This document shows, piece after piece, positions 42,389-55,565 of a DNA stretch of 64,000 nt (position 1 is its first letter; every line of letters begins with the position of its first letter). The notes beneath the pieces are model-generated. The model had not been told where the DNA came from. It saw only the letters and a list, made by a program, of their open reading frames with translations, and did no database searches. Origin of the DNA: Sindora glabra (lineage: Eukaryota; Streptophyta; Magnoliopsida; Fabales; Fabaceae); NCBI GenBank assembly GCA_020226215.1, contig CM035227.1, forward strand, positions 2,039,343 through 2,103,342, written 5' to 3'. A program made the translations under genes and the position numbers.

Positions 42389-45300
42389 TTATTTGGCAGA
42401 AGATATGCGCTGCAGAGATGAAATCCAGCTGCTTGAAGGACCAACTTTACTCCCTTGCTCCTGTCCACGGTTAGCAGCCTCAGTGGACAAGGACAGGCTT
42501 TAAGGAGCTCCTTTTTAAGTTACCAGCATGTGAGTATGAAGTAGAGGGCATGTTTGCTTCCTCAAAAACCTACAAAAGCGAACGTCTAAGCATACATCTG
42601 TTTCATAAATTGAAAATTAAGCATTTGCAACCACCAAAATATGACTCCAACTTGGAATCCACTTATATGGAACATGACTTACATTCTTATCAAGAGGTTC
42701 ATCAGAAATAAGATTTTTGCCAGCAGGTGATTTAAACTGCATTTTTACACCATACCCAGCTGCATTGCTCGATCTAACACGTTCTGAGACATCTGCAGAA
42801 ACAACTGGCATTCAGGAAATTATGAACAAGCACATGCTTGAGTAATTTTTTTGTATTTAACATGCATGAAAAGTGAAATACTATGTACATTTTTCTAGAG
42901 GAGCTAAGTCAAATTAATGATAAAATTGTATCACAGAATACAGACACCATATCCAGAATGAATTTAGTTTGAAACTCATTTGAACATGTCCTCATAAGTA
43001 ACAATTGCATAGGGCCGAATGAGTTGAAAATGCAAAAAGTAGATGAATAAGATCTGACCTTGATGGTTGTCAACATCCAATGCCACTGCACGGCTGTTAC
43101 TCGCTCCTGGAATCTGCTGTGATATGTTGAAATTCAGTACTCTTAGAATTCAAATTGCAATTTCTTGTAACAAGCCACACATCAACCCCCCCCCCCCCAA
43201 AAAAAAAAAAAAAGAAAAAAAATTTGGAAAGCATAAATAAATAAGAAGAAACGCCCACATATGAAGTATACTTACAGATATGCGTGGCTGAACTCTATTC
43301 TTTTGAGCCTGCTGGTATTTTAAGATGGTCCAATCAAACACATAATCAAATTCATAACCTGCATTAATAACAACAAATGAATCATACTATGTCTTACACC
43401 AAAAAGGAAAGAGGGTAAAGGATAGATAGTGGGGCTGTCATACAAATTTCAGCCAAATGTATATTATTCAAAGACTTATTAGAATAATTAATCACCTTCT
43501 CGAGCAACTAAGTCACGAAATAGGCGCTTCAAGAATCCATAATCAGGTCGCTGATCAAATGTCAGAGAGTGGCAGTAATGGAAGTATGAAGCAAACTCCA
43601 CAGGATGAGATTTGCATAGAACCTTAGGAAAATAAAAAATGAAATTAGTATCTAAACTGAAAACCATTCATAAAACAGATAAATGGCTAGATACTCACCT
43701 CAATAGGTGTTGATACTTTCTTCTCACATATCTTATCATACTTTTGTTTCTTTGTTGCAGCCTTCAGACCTTGCCAAGGAAGGCTGTAAAAAAATTGAAA
43801 AAAAAAAATATATTAAACATAGAAAATTTCTTTATATAATTGAGAGAGGGGAGAAGAGGGAAGTTGCCTATCATGTGATAGCAAAAACTACCACTAGTAA
43901 TCTGGTCCTGTTAGTAAACATGTATAATAAAAGCAGATTAAGCAGACAGCTTACCTTCCTCTCAGGAATAGAGAAGCACATATCCTAATGATTCCAAATC
44001 ATCCCTCCGGCTTTGCTCTACAGAAAATGTAAAATGAGGAAATAAGTTTTTTTTTTCCTTTTTTTGGGAGTAGATGTCAAATAACTTCTAGCTGACTTAC
44101 CAATTCCAAGATGAGTATTGCAACTTGCATAACGCGCAGTCCCTGTTAAGTTTTTGTTCTCCCTGTGTAATATAATTGTTAGCGTGGTAAAAACTATTGA
44201 TACAAAGTTATTTTGCATTATTTCCAGTGGATAAAAAGAGAAGGAAAGATAGGGACAAAAAAAATCGTTTTGAAAAAAATACATTAAAAAATCACATCCA
44301 TGAAATTTGATCAAATATAATTGCTTAGATATGGAAAAAGTTTCCAAACCAAGAAGGGGGGGGGGGGGGAAGGGGAATTTTAACCACTTGAGTTGAGAAG
44401 TACCTGTAAGGAATGTGGCGATTGGTCATCAAGTCCCGATATCTTTTTGCAAGCCCAAAATCAATTATGTATACCTTACAAGTAAACATAACCACAAAAA
44501 TATAGTACCATGATACCAACAAATAAAGGATGGGAAGGAACAACACCAATAAAATCTAATTAATAAGATTAATAACAAGAATTACCTGGTTAGCCTTCCG
44601 ACCAAGTCCCATGAGAAAATTATCAGGTTTTATATCTCTATGCAAATATCCCTTAGAATGCACATATTCTATTCTGGTGATCTAAAGAAACCATTATCAA
44701 AAAGGAGAGTTAGCGTCAAAGGATATAAGAAAATGCGGTGGCATGTTGCCTCTAACAGAAGTGTCAAGTGAAGAACACTTGTCACAACCTGTACTTTGAA
44801 GTGAAGTGTCTGTATTTCATTTCCAAGAATTATAAAGTCATGCTCATAGCTTACCATTTGATCAGCCAACATTAGTACTGTCTTCAAAGAAAACTTTCTT
44901 CCACAATAGACAAAGAGATCCTCAAGACTGGGTCCCAGCAAATCAAGAACAAGCGCATTGTCCTCCCCATCTATGCCAGACCATTTTATGCTTGGAATAC
45001 CACCTACGTCACAAAATTTAGATGTGCAATCAAACCCAAATTCCAATAGTTACAAATTGTACGAGATCATATACCAATTCTCTCACTCACAGAGATGTAC
45101 ACAGACAAAGAGAGTAAATGTTTTAACATTGCAAAACGCATACTTCCTCCTTGAAGGATATTGTACAATTTAGCCTCATAAAGCAACTGTGGATGCTTTG
45201 TTTTACTGTTTTCCTGCAACAGGCAAAATCCGGAAGAGTAAGTATTTTCAAGTCCAAAAGCTACGTAATCTATAATATCTATGATTTTGTTTTACACAAA

Positions 45301-45652
45301 CAAGATCAATAATACACACTAAATCGCATATGCATGCATATTCGGATACGCAGACCCCGAACTTCAATTCATAAGATTACAAACACACCAATATTCTTAA
45401 GCCCCATATAAATACAGCAATTATCGGAGACTTACGATCTTCACAGCAACGATCTCGAAGGTGTCGATATGAGTTGCTGCAACAGGGAAAAAATTGACGA
45501 ATGAATTAAAAAAATAAAAAAAGTAACCCATATATAAGAATTCTAATATCATTTTCAGCAGAGAAAGGAATCTGACCGAGGTAGATTTCACCGAAAGATC
45601 CGCTTCCGATCTTGCGGCCGAGCTTGTACTTGCCGGCAACGATGCGTTCCAT
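42389..45652 (-). CDS. CKL: Casein kinase 1-like Ser/Thr protein kinase, 14 exons, two frameshifts
   Basis: Exons (minus): 45652-45577, 45476-45436, 45213-45144, 45003-44855, 44681-44586, 44474-44404, 44162-44101, 44017-43955, 43783-43699, 43622-43496, 43358-43276, 43113-43059, 42792-42683, 42569-42389. All introns are GT-AG. The expected product is ~423 aa. Motifs: glycine loop IGSGSFGEIY (15-24), Lys38 (VAVKI), HRDIKPDN (126-133), DFG (149-151), and the CK1-typical RRDDLESLGYVLLY block. The kinase domain is followed by a Ser-rich tail ending GPSSSWISSLQRISSAK, typical of plant CK1-like kinases. As written, exon 8 lacks one base (TATTCC for expected TATTTCC near 43,967), giving TGA at 43,964-43,962 after residue 206. 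Exon 14 also shifts frame near 42,500 (TGA 42,482-42,480). It could be a recent pseudogene or assembly indels around an intact gene. Confidence 0.9.
43186..43213. repeat. C13-A15 homopolymer junction in a kinase intron
   Basis: About thirteen C are followed directly by about fifteen A, between exons 11 and 12. Such a run is a known source of indel errors. A G14 run lies in another intron at 44,356-44,369. Confidence 0.95.
44356..44369. repeat. G14 homopolymer in kinase intron 6
   Basis: Uninterrupted G run between exons 6 and 7, on the plus strand. Confidence 0.95.
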
Positions 45653-46285
45653 GTTCAATATTAAATCGAATAGGTACTCTATCTGCACATGGAACCAAGA
45701 AAATTGATTTCTTCAGGCTTCGATCTGAAGAAGAAATTAAAAGGGTCTATTTATTCGCGTGACTGCTGGCTTTGCATACATGTCTATTCCAGCAACGAGG
45801 GATGGAGGCCACACACGGAGAAAGGCGGCGTAGAAGGGCAAGATGGACAATATGTACCAAGGAGGCGGGGGCAACTTTGTAACCACGCCGAGTAAGTGCG
45901 CTCGTTTGTTGACTTTTTATTTCCCACCCCCCCCCCATTATTTCCAATTTTTTCAATGAAGTAAATAAAATTGGAGGATACAGGGCCTTCTAGGATCCAA
46001 TTCTGTACCTCGAGGCCGAGAGCGGAAACGGGCCGTGCAAAATATCTTGCAAAGGTCCGAATGTCAGCCTACTTAAGACCCAAAATAAAAAGGCCACACT
46101 AATCATTTTCGATATTTTAAAGAGTAAGGAGTGAATTTTCTATGAATTCCTTGTTTTGTTTCGCAGGAAATCGGCAAACGTCGGAGACAGGAGCTCTCTG
46201 GGTCCCATTTATTTACGTTTCTGCTCTCCTTTCCGTTAAACGCTAGTGTGAAATGTGACTGTTTGGCTGACGTCAAGTCTAAGGC
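45653..46285 (-). promoter_or_regulatory. 5' flank and presumed promoter of the CK1-like gene
   Basis: Higher GC than surrounding DNA. I see no clear TATA box, which is common for housekeeping-type genes. A C-run lies at about 45,927-45,936. The overlapping frames at 45,689-45,956 are not recognised as protein. Confidence 0.4.
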
Positions 46286-48590
46286 TTGGTTTGGTTACAC
46301 AGGAGAGAAGGAAAAAAAAAATGAAAGGAGAAAGTAAAAAAGGATAGAAGATATTTTTCTTATTGTATTGGTTAGAGAGAAAATAGGAAAAAAAATAGAA
46401 AAAATATTTTCTTTTGAATTGTGTTTGGTTAGAGAGAAAAATAGAAGAAAAATTGTTTAATTTTGTTTGGATGAAAATAAAATTAGAAAAAAATTATTAA
46501 AATAAAATGATCATAATACCCTCATTACATAAAATAAAAAATTATACTATCAATACATCAAATTCATTCATTGAATAAAATGAGTTTGTACTAATTCATT
46601 TGTATTAAAATAACTTAATATTTTTAAATAAAATGTTTAATGAAATTTCGTTATGAAATGTGATATATCTTTATCGTTAATATATTACTTTACATCTTAT
46701 TCACGATAAAATCCCAAGGCAGCTTTCCTCTGCTGCATGCTCTTTACATTCTCAAATCTTTGAAATTGTCAAATTACAAAATATTGATTGTTACAATTTA
46801 TTTGAGTTATCATTGTAAGCAAATTTAAATATTCATTTTATTTAAAATATTATTCAAGAGTTAAAAAATATACTAACAATAGATTGGTTTAGTAATAGTG
46901 GATTAAGTCCTAAAATATTTTAGATCTAGTAAAGAGTTTTGAATTTAATTTTTTGAGATGCTATTATGTGGAGGAAATTTATTCTTTATGATTGTAATTC
47001 CAAATAAAAATTAGTTTTCTAGTAAAAGATATGGAGATATGTTGGGTGCATAAAAAAAAATTGGAACTTGTAGGTAAGTTGCATAGTTCATAAAATCTTT
47101 TATTTTGATTTCAAGACCCACCATAGAAAGATTTATATAATTTTTAATTCGCTAAAATCTAGAAAGTACAATTGACATTTGCACCCTTTAGTATATATTT
47201 GAGAGATATTTTCAACTTTACAAAATTAATTTTAGACTATAAATTTGATCATGGACTTCGAAGTAATGTGTTTAGTTGCTTATTTGAAAATAATCTAAAA
47301 TATTTTTTTTCCTCTCAAATTAAATAATGTGGCTAATTAAATTCATAAATTGATGAATAAATTTAATTAATTTTAATTTAATAATTTTTAACATTTTCAT
47401 ATTATACTAAATTTAAAAAAATTATAGTACAAAAATAGGAAAGTTTTTCAAGAAATCATAAATATAATTTGAGAGTTTGTGATCGAAATGAAATAAGGTT
47501 CAATGAATTTGATAACATACTTTCATCTGTGACCTTGTTACGCTATTAAAAATTAGGTTTTTCATGTCTCAAATGTGAAGAGCAAATTCAATGCACGTCT
47601 TTGTTACATATGACAAATCCAAATTTTGCTCAAATTTTATTTTTCAACCGTAAATTTTCATGATTTAAATTGAAAATAAAGCAATTTTAGATTGCGAAAT
47701 GGCAGAAAATCCACCCTATTACCTATTATTACAAAAAAAGGTAAAATTGTTTATTAAGTTTAAATGTATGGAAAAAAGCATTTGATAAAAATCTAATATC
47801 AATTTATGCGTATAAAAAAGGCTTTTTATATATAAAAAAACATCTTGCCAGATTCCAAATTGGATTAGGCCAGGTTCTGAGTTAACTGGCCTAATTTGTC
47901 TGGACAAACCAGTGGCAGAACGAGACTCGATTCCAAATTTAAAGCTAACGATGTAGAGATCACAGGATCTAACTACTAGAAAGGACAAAACCTAATGCCC
48001 TAATGCTGCTTTCGACCTCTAATTGAGCTCCTTCCTCCATATTGGTGAGTGATAGTATTGTTTAAGGCCATTCCTACATTGGTAGCAACTCACAACAACA
48101 GTGTTGCAACCAACGTCAAAGAGAGATAAGAGGAGAATGGTTGGAGAGAGAAGGAAATAAAGATAGATACGACATTCTCATTTTGCACAACATTCATCTG
48201 GTAAAAGAAGAAAAAGAAGTAGAGAAACACTTACCAGTAACTTGCAAAAGCTAAAGTAGAAGCAACAAGGCTTCAGATGCAGAAACTGTAATAAAAAATG
48301 TAGTAATCTTACATTGATTGGAGAGAAAAGAGAAACAAAAGAGATAGTTCCAAGCATAAGGTAGTAATGGAAAAAAAATTAAACATAGTGCAAACTTCTC
48401 TTTGGTTTTCTCCCCACTCGAGAGAAACAAAAATGGGTGGGATCCATAGTTTGCCATTTGCTGCATTTTCTTTTCTCTTTATTTTTCTCCTACAATCAAA
48501 CATAAGAAATTATCGTTTTCTTTGCCAATTTCTTCTCCCACTTTTCCTTTTCTCTTGTTTTCTTTGCAATCAAACAAAGGGTAAATCTTG
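46286..48590. mobile_element. Probable non-autonomous TIR DNA transposon, ~2.3 kb
   Basis: The left edge reads GGTTTGGTTACACAGGAGAG then a purine-rich stretch. The right edge, complemented from about 48,585, reads TTTGTTTGATTGCAAAGAAA then AGAGAAAAGGAAAAGTGG. The two are imperfect inverted repeats of the same type, and each is followed inward by further TTTGGTTAGAGAGAAA-like or TTTGATTGTAGGAGAAAA repeats. Inside the left arm, AAATGATCATAATACCCTC is a form seen near ends of plant MITEs. No transposase is visible. I could not fix the exact ends or the target duplication, so superfamily is left open (Mutator or hAT). Confidence 0.5.
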
Positions 48591-50189
48591 GTTTTGTTAT
48601 AGAAATTTTTGAGAGTGCAAAATTACCATAAGATAATTGGTGCTGTGTTTGATCTAATATATAAATTAATTTATAATTTATTAATTAAATTATAGGTGAA
48701 TTTTTACATATATTAAGTGTATCATTTTTATTCAATAAAATAAATTTTTATTCAATAAGTTTTATAAGATAATTTCTAACTTATAAATTAATATCTTTTC
48801 AATATTTTTTCAAATTTGTTTTGAATCTTTTAACTCAATGATAATTTATATTCTAATTATGTAAATAAATATTTAATATATTTTTGTTAAATTAATATAA
48901 ATAAATAATTATGTGATGTTATAAAATTAAACTAATTAAATTTTAAGTTATTATATTATTATTTTAAATAATAAAATGAAAAATATATATGGAATATCAT
49001 AAATATAATGAATTAAATTTTAGATAATTATATTTTTATTTTAAATATTTTATTCCATTAATATAACATGATTTTAAAAATAAATATAAATTAATTTAAT
49101 TTATATATTTATTTATATTAACACATCTTTTTATATTATTTTATATTTTTTGATTAATTTTTTATCGAATACTTCTAATATATTTAATTAACTTATCAAT
49201 TACCAATTAAATTACTAATTAAATTATCAATTACTTACACCAATAAGAGCTTATTCTTTCAAATAAGCTTGATAATATCTAAAATATTCTATCAACGCAA
49301 TATTAGTCTGCTTAATATGACTTATATATCTAGTTGGCACTTGGCCAACCAACCCAATCCATGATCGACCTATCTTGCCTTGATGATAGCAGCTTTCAAG
49401 CCCAATTATATGACCAATCGGTTTATTCAACATCTGCTTGAGAGTGTGCTTGGGCAAGGGCTTTATCAAGAACGGATTCCCTGGAAGAACAGCAGGGGCT
49501 GGTTGCTCCGTTATATGCATGCTTCCTTGGAAGATCAAGGAAAAGAGATGACTACTATCCATATCAAATTACTAGGTAAATCCATAAGATGAGCTATGCT
49601 AACCTTCTCTTAAAAATCCAAATTATGTGGAAACCGAGTGGGGAAGTTGAAGCCCAAAGTGAATTGGCGATAAGGAATGCCTTTTGTCTTATGCCTGATG
49701 GTCTTTAGAGTGTCACATCGTGGAAAATCCAGATGTATTACACCCTTCTATATACATATACACACCTCCAAGGGTACACACTCTATAAGGGAATCTTCAC
49801 TCTTACTCTCACTCACATTTTATATTACTTTTTCTTACAAGATATTGATTGAAGTATGGAATGTCGGAATGGCTATTGAGAACTCTCCATCCACTGCCCT
49901 CCTCTGATGCAGTATGTTTATGTCTTACAGTTCACCTTAAAAATTGGAATATGTCCCAGACCAAATCGGGAGAAATCAAAATTAATGCACCAAACACTTT
50001 TACAAGTTAGTTTATAATTCATTAATTGATAATATAGATTATTTGTTGTGCCAAACACGCACACACACATGAAAAACTGAATCTTTTGCCCTGCCCAAAC
50101 TTGCATCCCCGCAGCCATCATTTGCTGCCATTCCCAGCGGTTGAAAGAGTCTGCGAAGGAATGAAATTCTAAACACGTGGAAAAGGCTT
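48591..50189. other. Intergenic DNA left of duplication copy 2
   Basis: AT-rich to about 49,240, then more balanced. Frames at 49,251-49,562 (minus) and 49,380-49,592 (plus) overlap each other and neither resembles a known family. The sequence around 49,700-49,910 (AGTGTCACATCGTGGAAAATCC onward) looks like the kind of short repeat found in plant retroelement LTRs, but I cannot define it. Confidence 0.4.
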
Positions 50190-51089
50190 GGTTTTTCTAC
50201 GGGAGTAGGGGCAGAATGTTGCTGGCCCAGGAAAAGGAATTATGGAGGTGGGCGCTAAAGAACCAGCATGGATGTTGGTGCTGGAGGAGTAACTGGAGTT
50301 CTGTTTGTAATTGGCTTGTGGTTGTTATTTTCTCTCTAATCTGATTTACTCGTCAATTAAGATATTACCAAAACATTATGAACCGCTTTTATCTTGCAAG
50401 TCACTATTAGACAGAGCGTTGGTGTCTAATTAGATATTATACGGAGTTTGAGCAACAGTTTTACCTCAGTGTTTCTGCAAGGATTAATTTTGGTGCAGGG
50501 AGTGATGTACCAATCAGGGATGTGTTTGAGGCGTGGATGCCATTGGACGTGAAGCAATGGAGAGTGAGTGAGAAAAAGAGTTCTCTGTATTTTTGTTAGA
50601 AAATTAGGGAGGAGACCTTGCAGGAGAAATGGAGAAACGGCACCAATAATCATTTAAAGAAATTTGAATATCGGGTGTAATTTATCATTTATAATTAGGC
50701 TTGGTGGGTTATTGCAAAAATTAATAATTGTGGGCGTTAAACGTAACTGACTCAAAATTGAAGTGAGTAATTTATATTTTTTTTCTTATTTTTATGATAT
50801 TCTCTTAAAACTCCAGCTTTTGAAAGTTTCTTTCTTGCTTAAGTCCTGCGGGTAAATAAGCATATGCGATTCTCTATATTTTCTATCAATTGATGAGTAA
50901 CAATATATTCAGACTCTCGGAGTAATAACCCATTAGGTGTTGGATGATGGAGACGAGACTTGAGAGCGTGGGAATTTGTTGAATATGGCATTGCTTGATA
51001 GATGACTCAACAAAGAACATTAATTAAAATAATTGAATCCCATCACACAAACGCTTCAGTGAACAGCATTGAAATGTTTATTAGACATC
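50190..51089. other. 3' flank of XTH copy 2, no gene seen
   Basis: Counterpart of 1-900 with a few substitutions, among them three clustered at 51,038-51,051 just beyond the stop codon. Confidence 0.6.
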
Positions 51090-52166
51090 CTAGAATTGTT
51101 GTTTGAAACACTCCGCAGGCAATTGTCCATTGAATCTTTTGAAGTCTCCACAGTAGTTATAGATCATGAAATTCTTCCTCACCCAATTCAACAGTCCCAC
51201 CTGAGCATAACTAAGTTGGTGGTATTTGGGAGAAGTCCACCAATTTGCAGGGACATTGGAGGCACACTGGTCGACGCTAACCGGTCCATTCCACTTGCAA
51301 GCCCTTGCTCTAAAATGACGAAATCTGGCTATGAATGGTGCGCCACTCCAGTCAATCTTAACAAGCCCGCCTCTGGTGGCCCAGTTATCTGCATTCCATA
51401 GGCTGGTATAAACTCTCATTCCTTGCTTGTTAGGATAAGCAATCCCTTCATCTTCGTAGTTTCGGAATACACGAATGGGCAGACCATCAACATACCACCT
51501 GAGGAGATACAGTCACAGATTATATATGATACCTCAAATTCTTTCATATAGTTAGTTATAACTGAGGAGGAAGTGTAGCATTTTCATAAACTAACACAAT
51601 TTCAGCGGGATTCCAGTGGATGGTATAATTGTGGTAATCAGCGGTTGGGTCAAACCAGAGATAGAATTGCTGCTCCCTGTTTCCTACTCCATCTGTATAT
51701 ATGTTTGTATGGACAATGTATGGCTCCCCGGAAACATTTCCTAAGAACTCGAAATCTATCTCATTATGCCGGCTTCCCGTAGATGATAGCTGCACACATT
51801 TTAAAGAAATAGACCATATTTTGTTCAAAGAAAATAGCATACAACAACGTAGATTTGTTTTGTAAGTGGCATGAAAGGACAACTCACATAGTATGCTGTA
51901 ACTGTTCCCGCAGAGTTGCCAGCTACCAGCTTGATCAGCATCTCTATACTTCCAAATAGAAAAGCTCTCTTTGACAGGGCAGCAGATCCTGATGTTTGGT
52001 CGAGCACAAGTTGAAGGTCACCTCCGTTCCCCTGAATTGCTGCATGTTGAAGGCCCCAGCTAATGTACATGCTCTTTGAGAAATTTGCATCCACATGCTG
52101 CAATTGGAATGCAACTGCCAATGCCAACACCAACATACCAACTGGCATCGTATCAAATCTTGCCAT
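51090..52166 (-). CDS. XTH: Xyloglucan endotransglucosylase/hydrolase, copy 2
   Basis: Exons on the minus strand: 52166-51888, 51789-51596 and 51498-51090 (TAG 51,092-51,090), encoding 293 aa. I found no base difference from copy 1 across the gene, introns included, so signal peptide, HNEIDFEFLGN catalytic motif, N-V-S glycosylation site and XET C-terminus are all the same. The TATA box is retained. If the duplication is real, the two genes should be indistinguishable at protein level and differ only through flanking sequence. Identity this complete, next to flanks that differ by about 1%, could reflect recent origin, gene conversion, selection or an assembly artefact. Confidence 0.95.
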
Positions 52167-52226
52167 GTTGTTCAGCAATCAATAGAATTGGAAAACTCGA
52201 ATGCTTTAATCAAAGGATTGTGGTGT

Positions 52227-52235
52227 CTTTATATA
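52227..52235 (-). promoter_or_regulatory. TATA box of XTH copy 2
   Basis: TATATAAAG on the minus strand, 61-69 bases upstream of the ATG at 52,166; same as in copy 1. One substitution lies nearby in the promoter (GGGGAAAGG for GGTGAAAGG near 52,255). Confidence 0.6.
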
Positions 52236-52239
52236 CAAG

Positions 52240-55196
52240 TCAGGCCTTGTATGGGGAAAGGTGAAATTACTCTGCTTGATAATATTTGAAATTGTTTTCT
52301 GAATTCCGAGCATATTGACGTATTCATAGGATTTGACGTTGTGAAATAATTGTAGGGGAGTGGAGAGCCTGTAGAATTTATGTTGGGTTTCATAAATAAG
52401 TTTGGCTCCTCGTACGGTACAAGTCGTTTTCCATTTTTGGTTTGAAAAGAAACATTATATTGCAAAACAAGTAATTAATTGAAATTTAAACAAGGAGAGA
52501 TTAAGTTGATGCTTAGAATGAAGGCGGAATTAGCTGGAACGCGGCTAGTATTGATGAGCTAAGCTCATTTGTTCTGGAGACGTGCGTGCATGTATGCCCG
52601 ACTCAGAACAATGTAAAGCGTATTTAGTCATCTATCTTTTCAACTTGGTAAATAATTTTATCATGTCCATTGTACTTGTTTATTAGCTAAGTTAGAACAT
52701 TAATGGTTAATGTGCGAACAAAAGGAAAAGAAGCCATACATTTTTTATATTAGAAACTAATGTTGATCCTATAGAATAAGTTATTAAATAGTCAATTTCC
52801 ATCGTATAACGAAAATAATATAATAGGTAATTCATTATTCATTTTTTTTATATTTCTATCTCTCACACTTTTTATATATTTCAATATTATTTTTTATTCC
52901 TAAATAATCAAATAATACCAAATTCTATTATTTTTTATTAAAAATTTAATAATTATATGTTTATAATAAAGTTAAAAATAATATATATTTGCATTCTTTA
53001 TTAAAAATCATTTAATATAAAAAATTGAAAAATTAAAGTTCTTGTGCTTTCACTATGAATTTTTTTCTAATTATAATTTTCATAATAAAACTTAAATTAA
53101 CCATTTTATTATTATTAATCATAGGAAAAATTACACTCATATTTCTTAAATTTTAACTTAATTATACTTAGATTCCTTCAATTTTTAAAAAATTACACTC
53201 ACTTCCTTTATTTATTAAAAACAAGGGAGTTCGATTTATATTTAAAATATAGAACAGAGAGGAAGTGAGTGACAGTGTATATAAAAAGGAATGTTAATAT
53301 GTATTTGTAGCAATACGAGAGATGTGAATGTAATTACATTAAACTTCAGGTGAGTATAATTTACCCATAATCATATTATATATTTTTGTTATATCAAATA
53401 TTTAATAAAATATTTATTATTTTTATGATATAGAATGCTATTGTCATTAATTTCTTCTTCTATATTTCATTTTTACATTATTTTAGTGTATCAAATGTAA
53501 AAATAGAATAGAATGTATATTTTATCACTGTCAATGCAGTCTACATAAGATAATATTGTAATATTTTCAAAAAAATTATTAATTGAACAAAATATAGAAT
53601 ATAAAAATTACATTCGTAGGAATAGCATAGTTCCCAACAATATTATTACTTTTAAGAATATATCATTTTGCAAACTAAACACTATCTCCAATCAAGTTTT
53701 TTTTTCTTAAAAAAAAAAAAAGACAAAAGACGCGATAATTTGTGATCGGTCGCTTAGCAAGCAAATGCCGTACGTTTTGAGAGACCATCTTGCTGGCTGA
53801 AAATCTATAATCATTAATTTCGTTTTTGTATCCATAAAAGCTAGATATATATTTCAGCATAAATAGTCTAATTGTATTTACGTTAAGGACATACCCAATA
53901 TAATTTTTTTAATAAAATAAGAATGATAATTCATTTAATATGTGCATATAAAATGTTGGGTTAAAAATCCAAAAATAAAAATTTTAAAATAATATTAAAT
54001 ATCATTTTATTGCTAAAATACCAACTATTAATATTACATCTTTTCTTAATGTTACTGATGTGAATATGATTACATCACAAGGCATGAAATATTAATTCTC
54101 TGATAAGGAATAACGTAAAGAAAAATAAAAATTTATAAATAGAAGATTTTTTATTTTTTATGCACAATGAGAGCTTTCATTCAAAAAATCCTCATCCCTT
54201 GTTTCAAGAGTAAATCTCCACCCTTTTGTTATACCTTTTGATGTTAGGATTAGTCAATTACTAATTAGGTCCATGTTTAACAATTTTAGCGCAAAGCTAA
54301 AATAAATTTTTATGCTTGAAATAATTAAAAATACTGGGAGCTCAACTACATTGCTAAATGAATTATAGATGAGAAAAATTATGATTAAATTATTGTGACC
54401 AGATAATTTTCCCATAGGATGACTTGATTATGTAGAAATTTGTGGTGATAAATTTTTATAATTATGCATAATCTCATGGTATTGGCAGTGGCGGGGTTTG
54501 ACTAAAATTTTTGGGGGGAAAATTAAAAACATTTTTAATATATAAAAAATTTATAATGTTATATAATTTTTAATATTTTATTTATTGCTAAAGATTTTGT
54601 AGATAATTTTATAATTAATCATTACTAAAAAAATTAAAAAAGTGAATAAAATATTGAATTAGAAGATATTAGAAATGACCTCAATTCAAAATAAATCTCT
54701 TTATTCTTTTAAGGACTTGAAGTTATCAATGACGGAATCAACTAGAATTTTTAGCTATTTCTTATTAAATATAAATTATCAATGATAAAAAATAAATGTT
54801 CACCCAAGTTATTCTTCCCTGTGTCACTAATTTTTCTTTTAAAAAATTTATTAATTGTCTTATTCTTAATCATCTAAAAATTAACTAGTTGAATATAAAT
54901 CAAATTAACTCATATAAACATTAAAATAAGAAATAACAATTAATATAATAAATTCATACAAATGAAATATTAAGAATGACACTGAGATAATTAAGCATTG
55001 AAAAAAATTAAAAAAAATTGATACTAAGACATACACAAAGTCTAAAAATGAGTTGAAAGAAAAAATGAAAATATTCAATATAATAGTTCAAATATTGAAC
55101 AATTTTAAAAAATTTAAATCATGCTTTGAAAGAGTTGAGATATGTTGCTTTACATTTATTTTCATTGAAATTGGAGTTATTTACTATTATCTTGTC
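52240..55196. other. AT-rich intergenic DNA, counterpart of 2,050-5,010
   Basis: No gene seen. Differs from copy 1 mostly by homopolymer indels and scattered substitutions. Confidence 0.55.
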
Positions 55197-55565
55197 TTTA
55201 TACAAGAAATTTAAGGAAATTATAAATGTCTTAAATTTAACTTCTCAAAAAAGTTAACTTAAGTGAAGAGGCCAGCATGTATATTATTTTTCAATTAATC
55301 AATTTAAATAGGGTAGCAAAAATTCTTTATACAAGAAATTTAAGGAAATTATAAATGTCTTAAATTTAACTTCTCAAAGAAGTTAACTTAAGGTGAAGAG
55401 GCCATCATGTATATTATTTTTCAATTAATCAATTTAAATAGAGTAGCAAAATTATTTATCTATGTTTTAAATTTAACTTCTTAAAGAAGTTAGCTTAAGC
55501 TAGTATGCATATTATCTTTAAATTAATCAATTTAAGCAGAGTAGTAAAACTATTTATTTATATTT
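55197..55565. repeat. Tandem hairpin repeat, duplication copy 2
   Basis: Same ~128-bp repeat as at 5,011-5,375, with units starting at 55,197 and 55,324-55,326 and a diverged third. The TAACTTC-(5)-GAAGTTA hairpin is conserved in each unit. Confidence 0.85.

Noticed and set aside
49251..49592. Overlapping 103-aa (minus) and 70-aa (plus) frames considered as a gene
   Set aside because: Neither resembles a known family, and no start context, splice signal or neighbouring exon supports one over the other.
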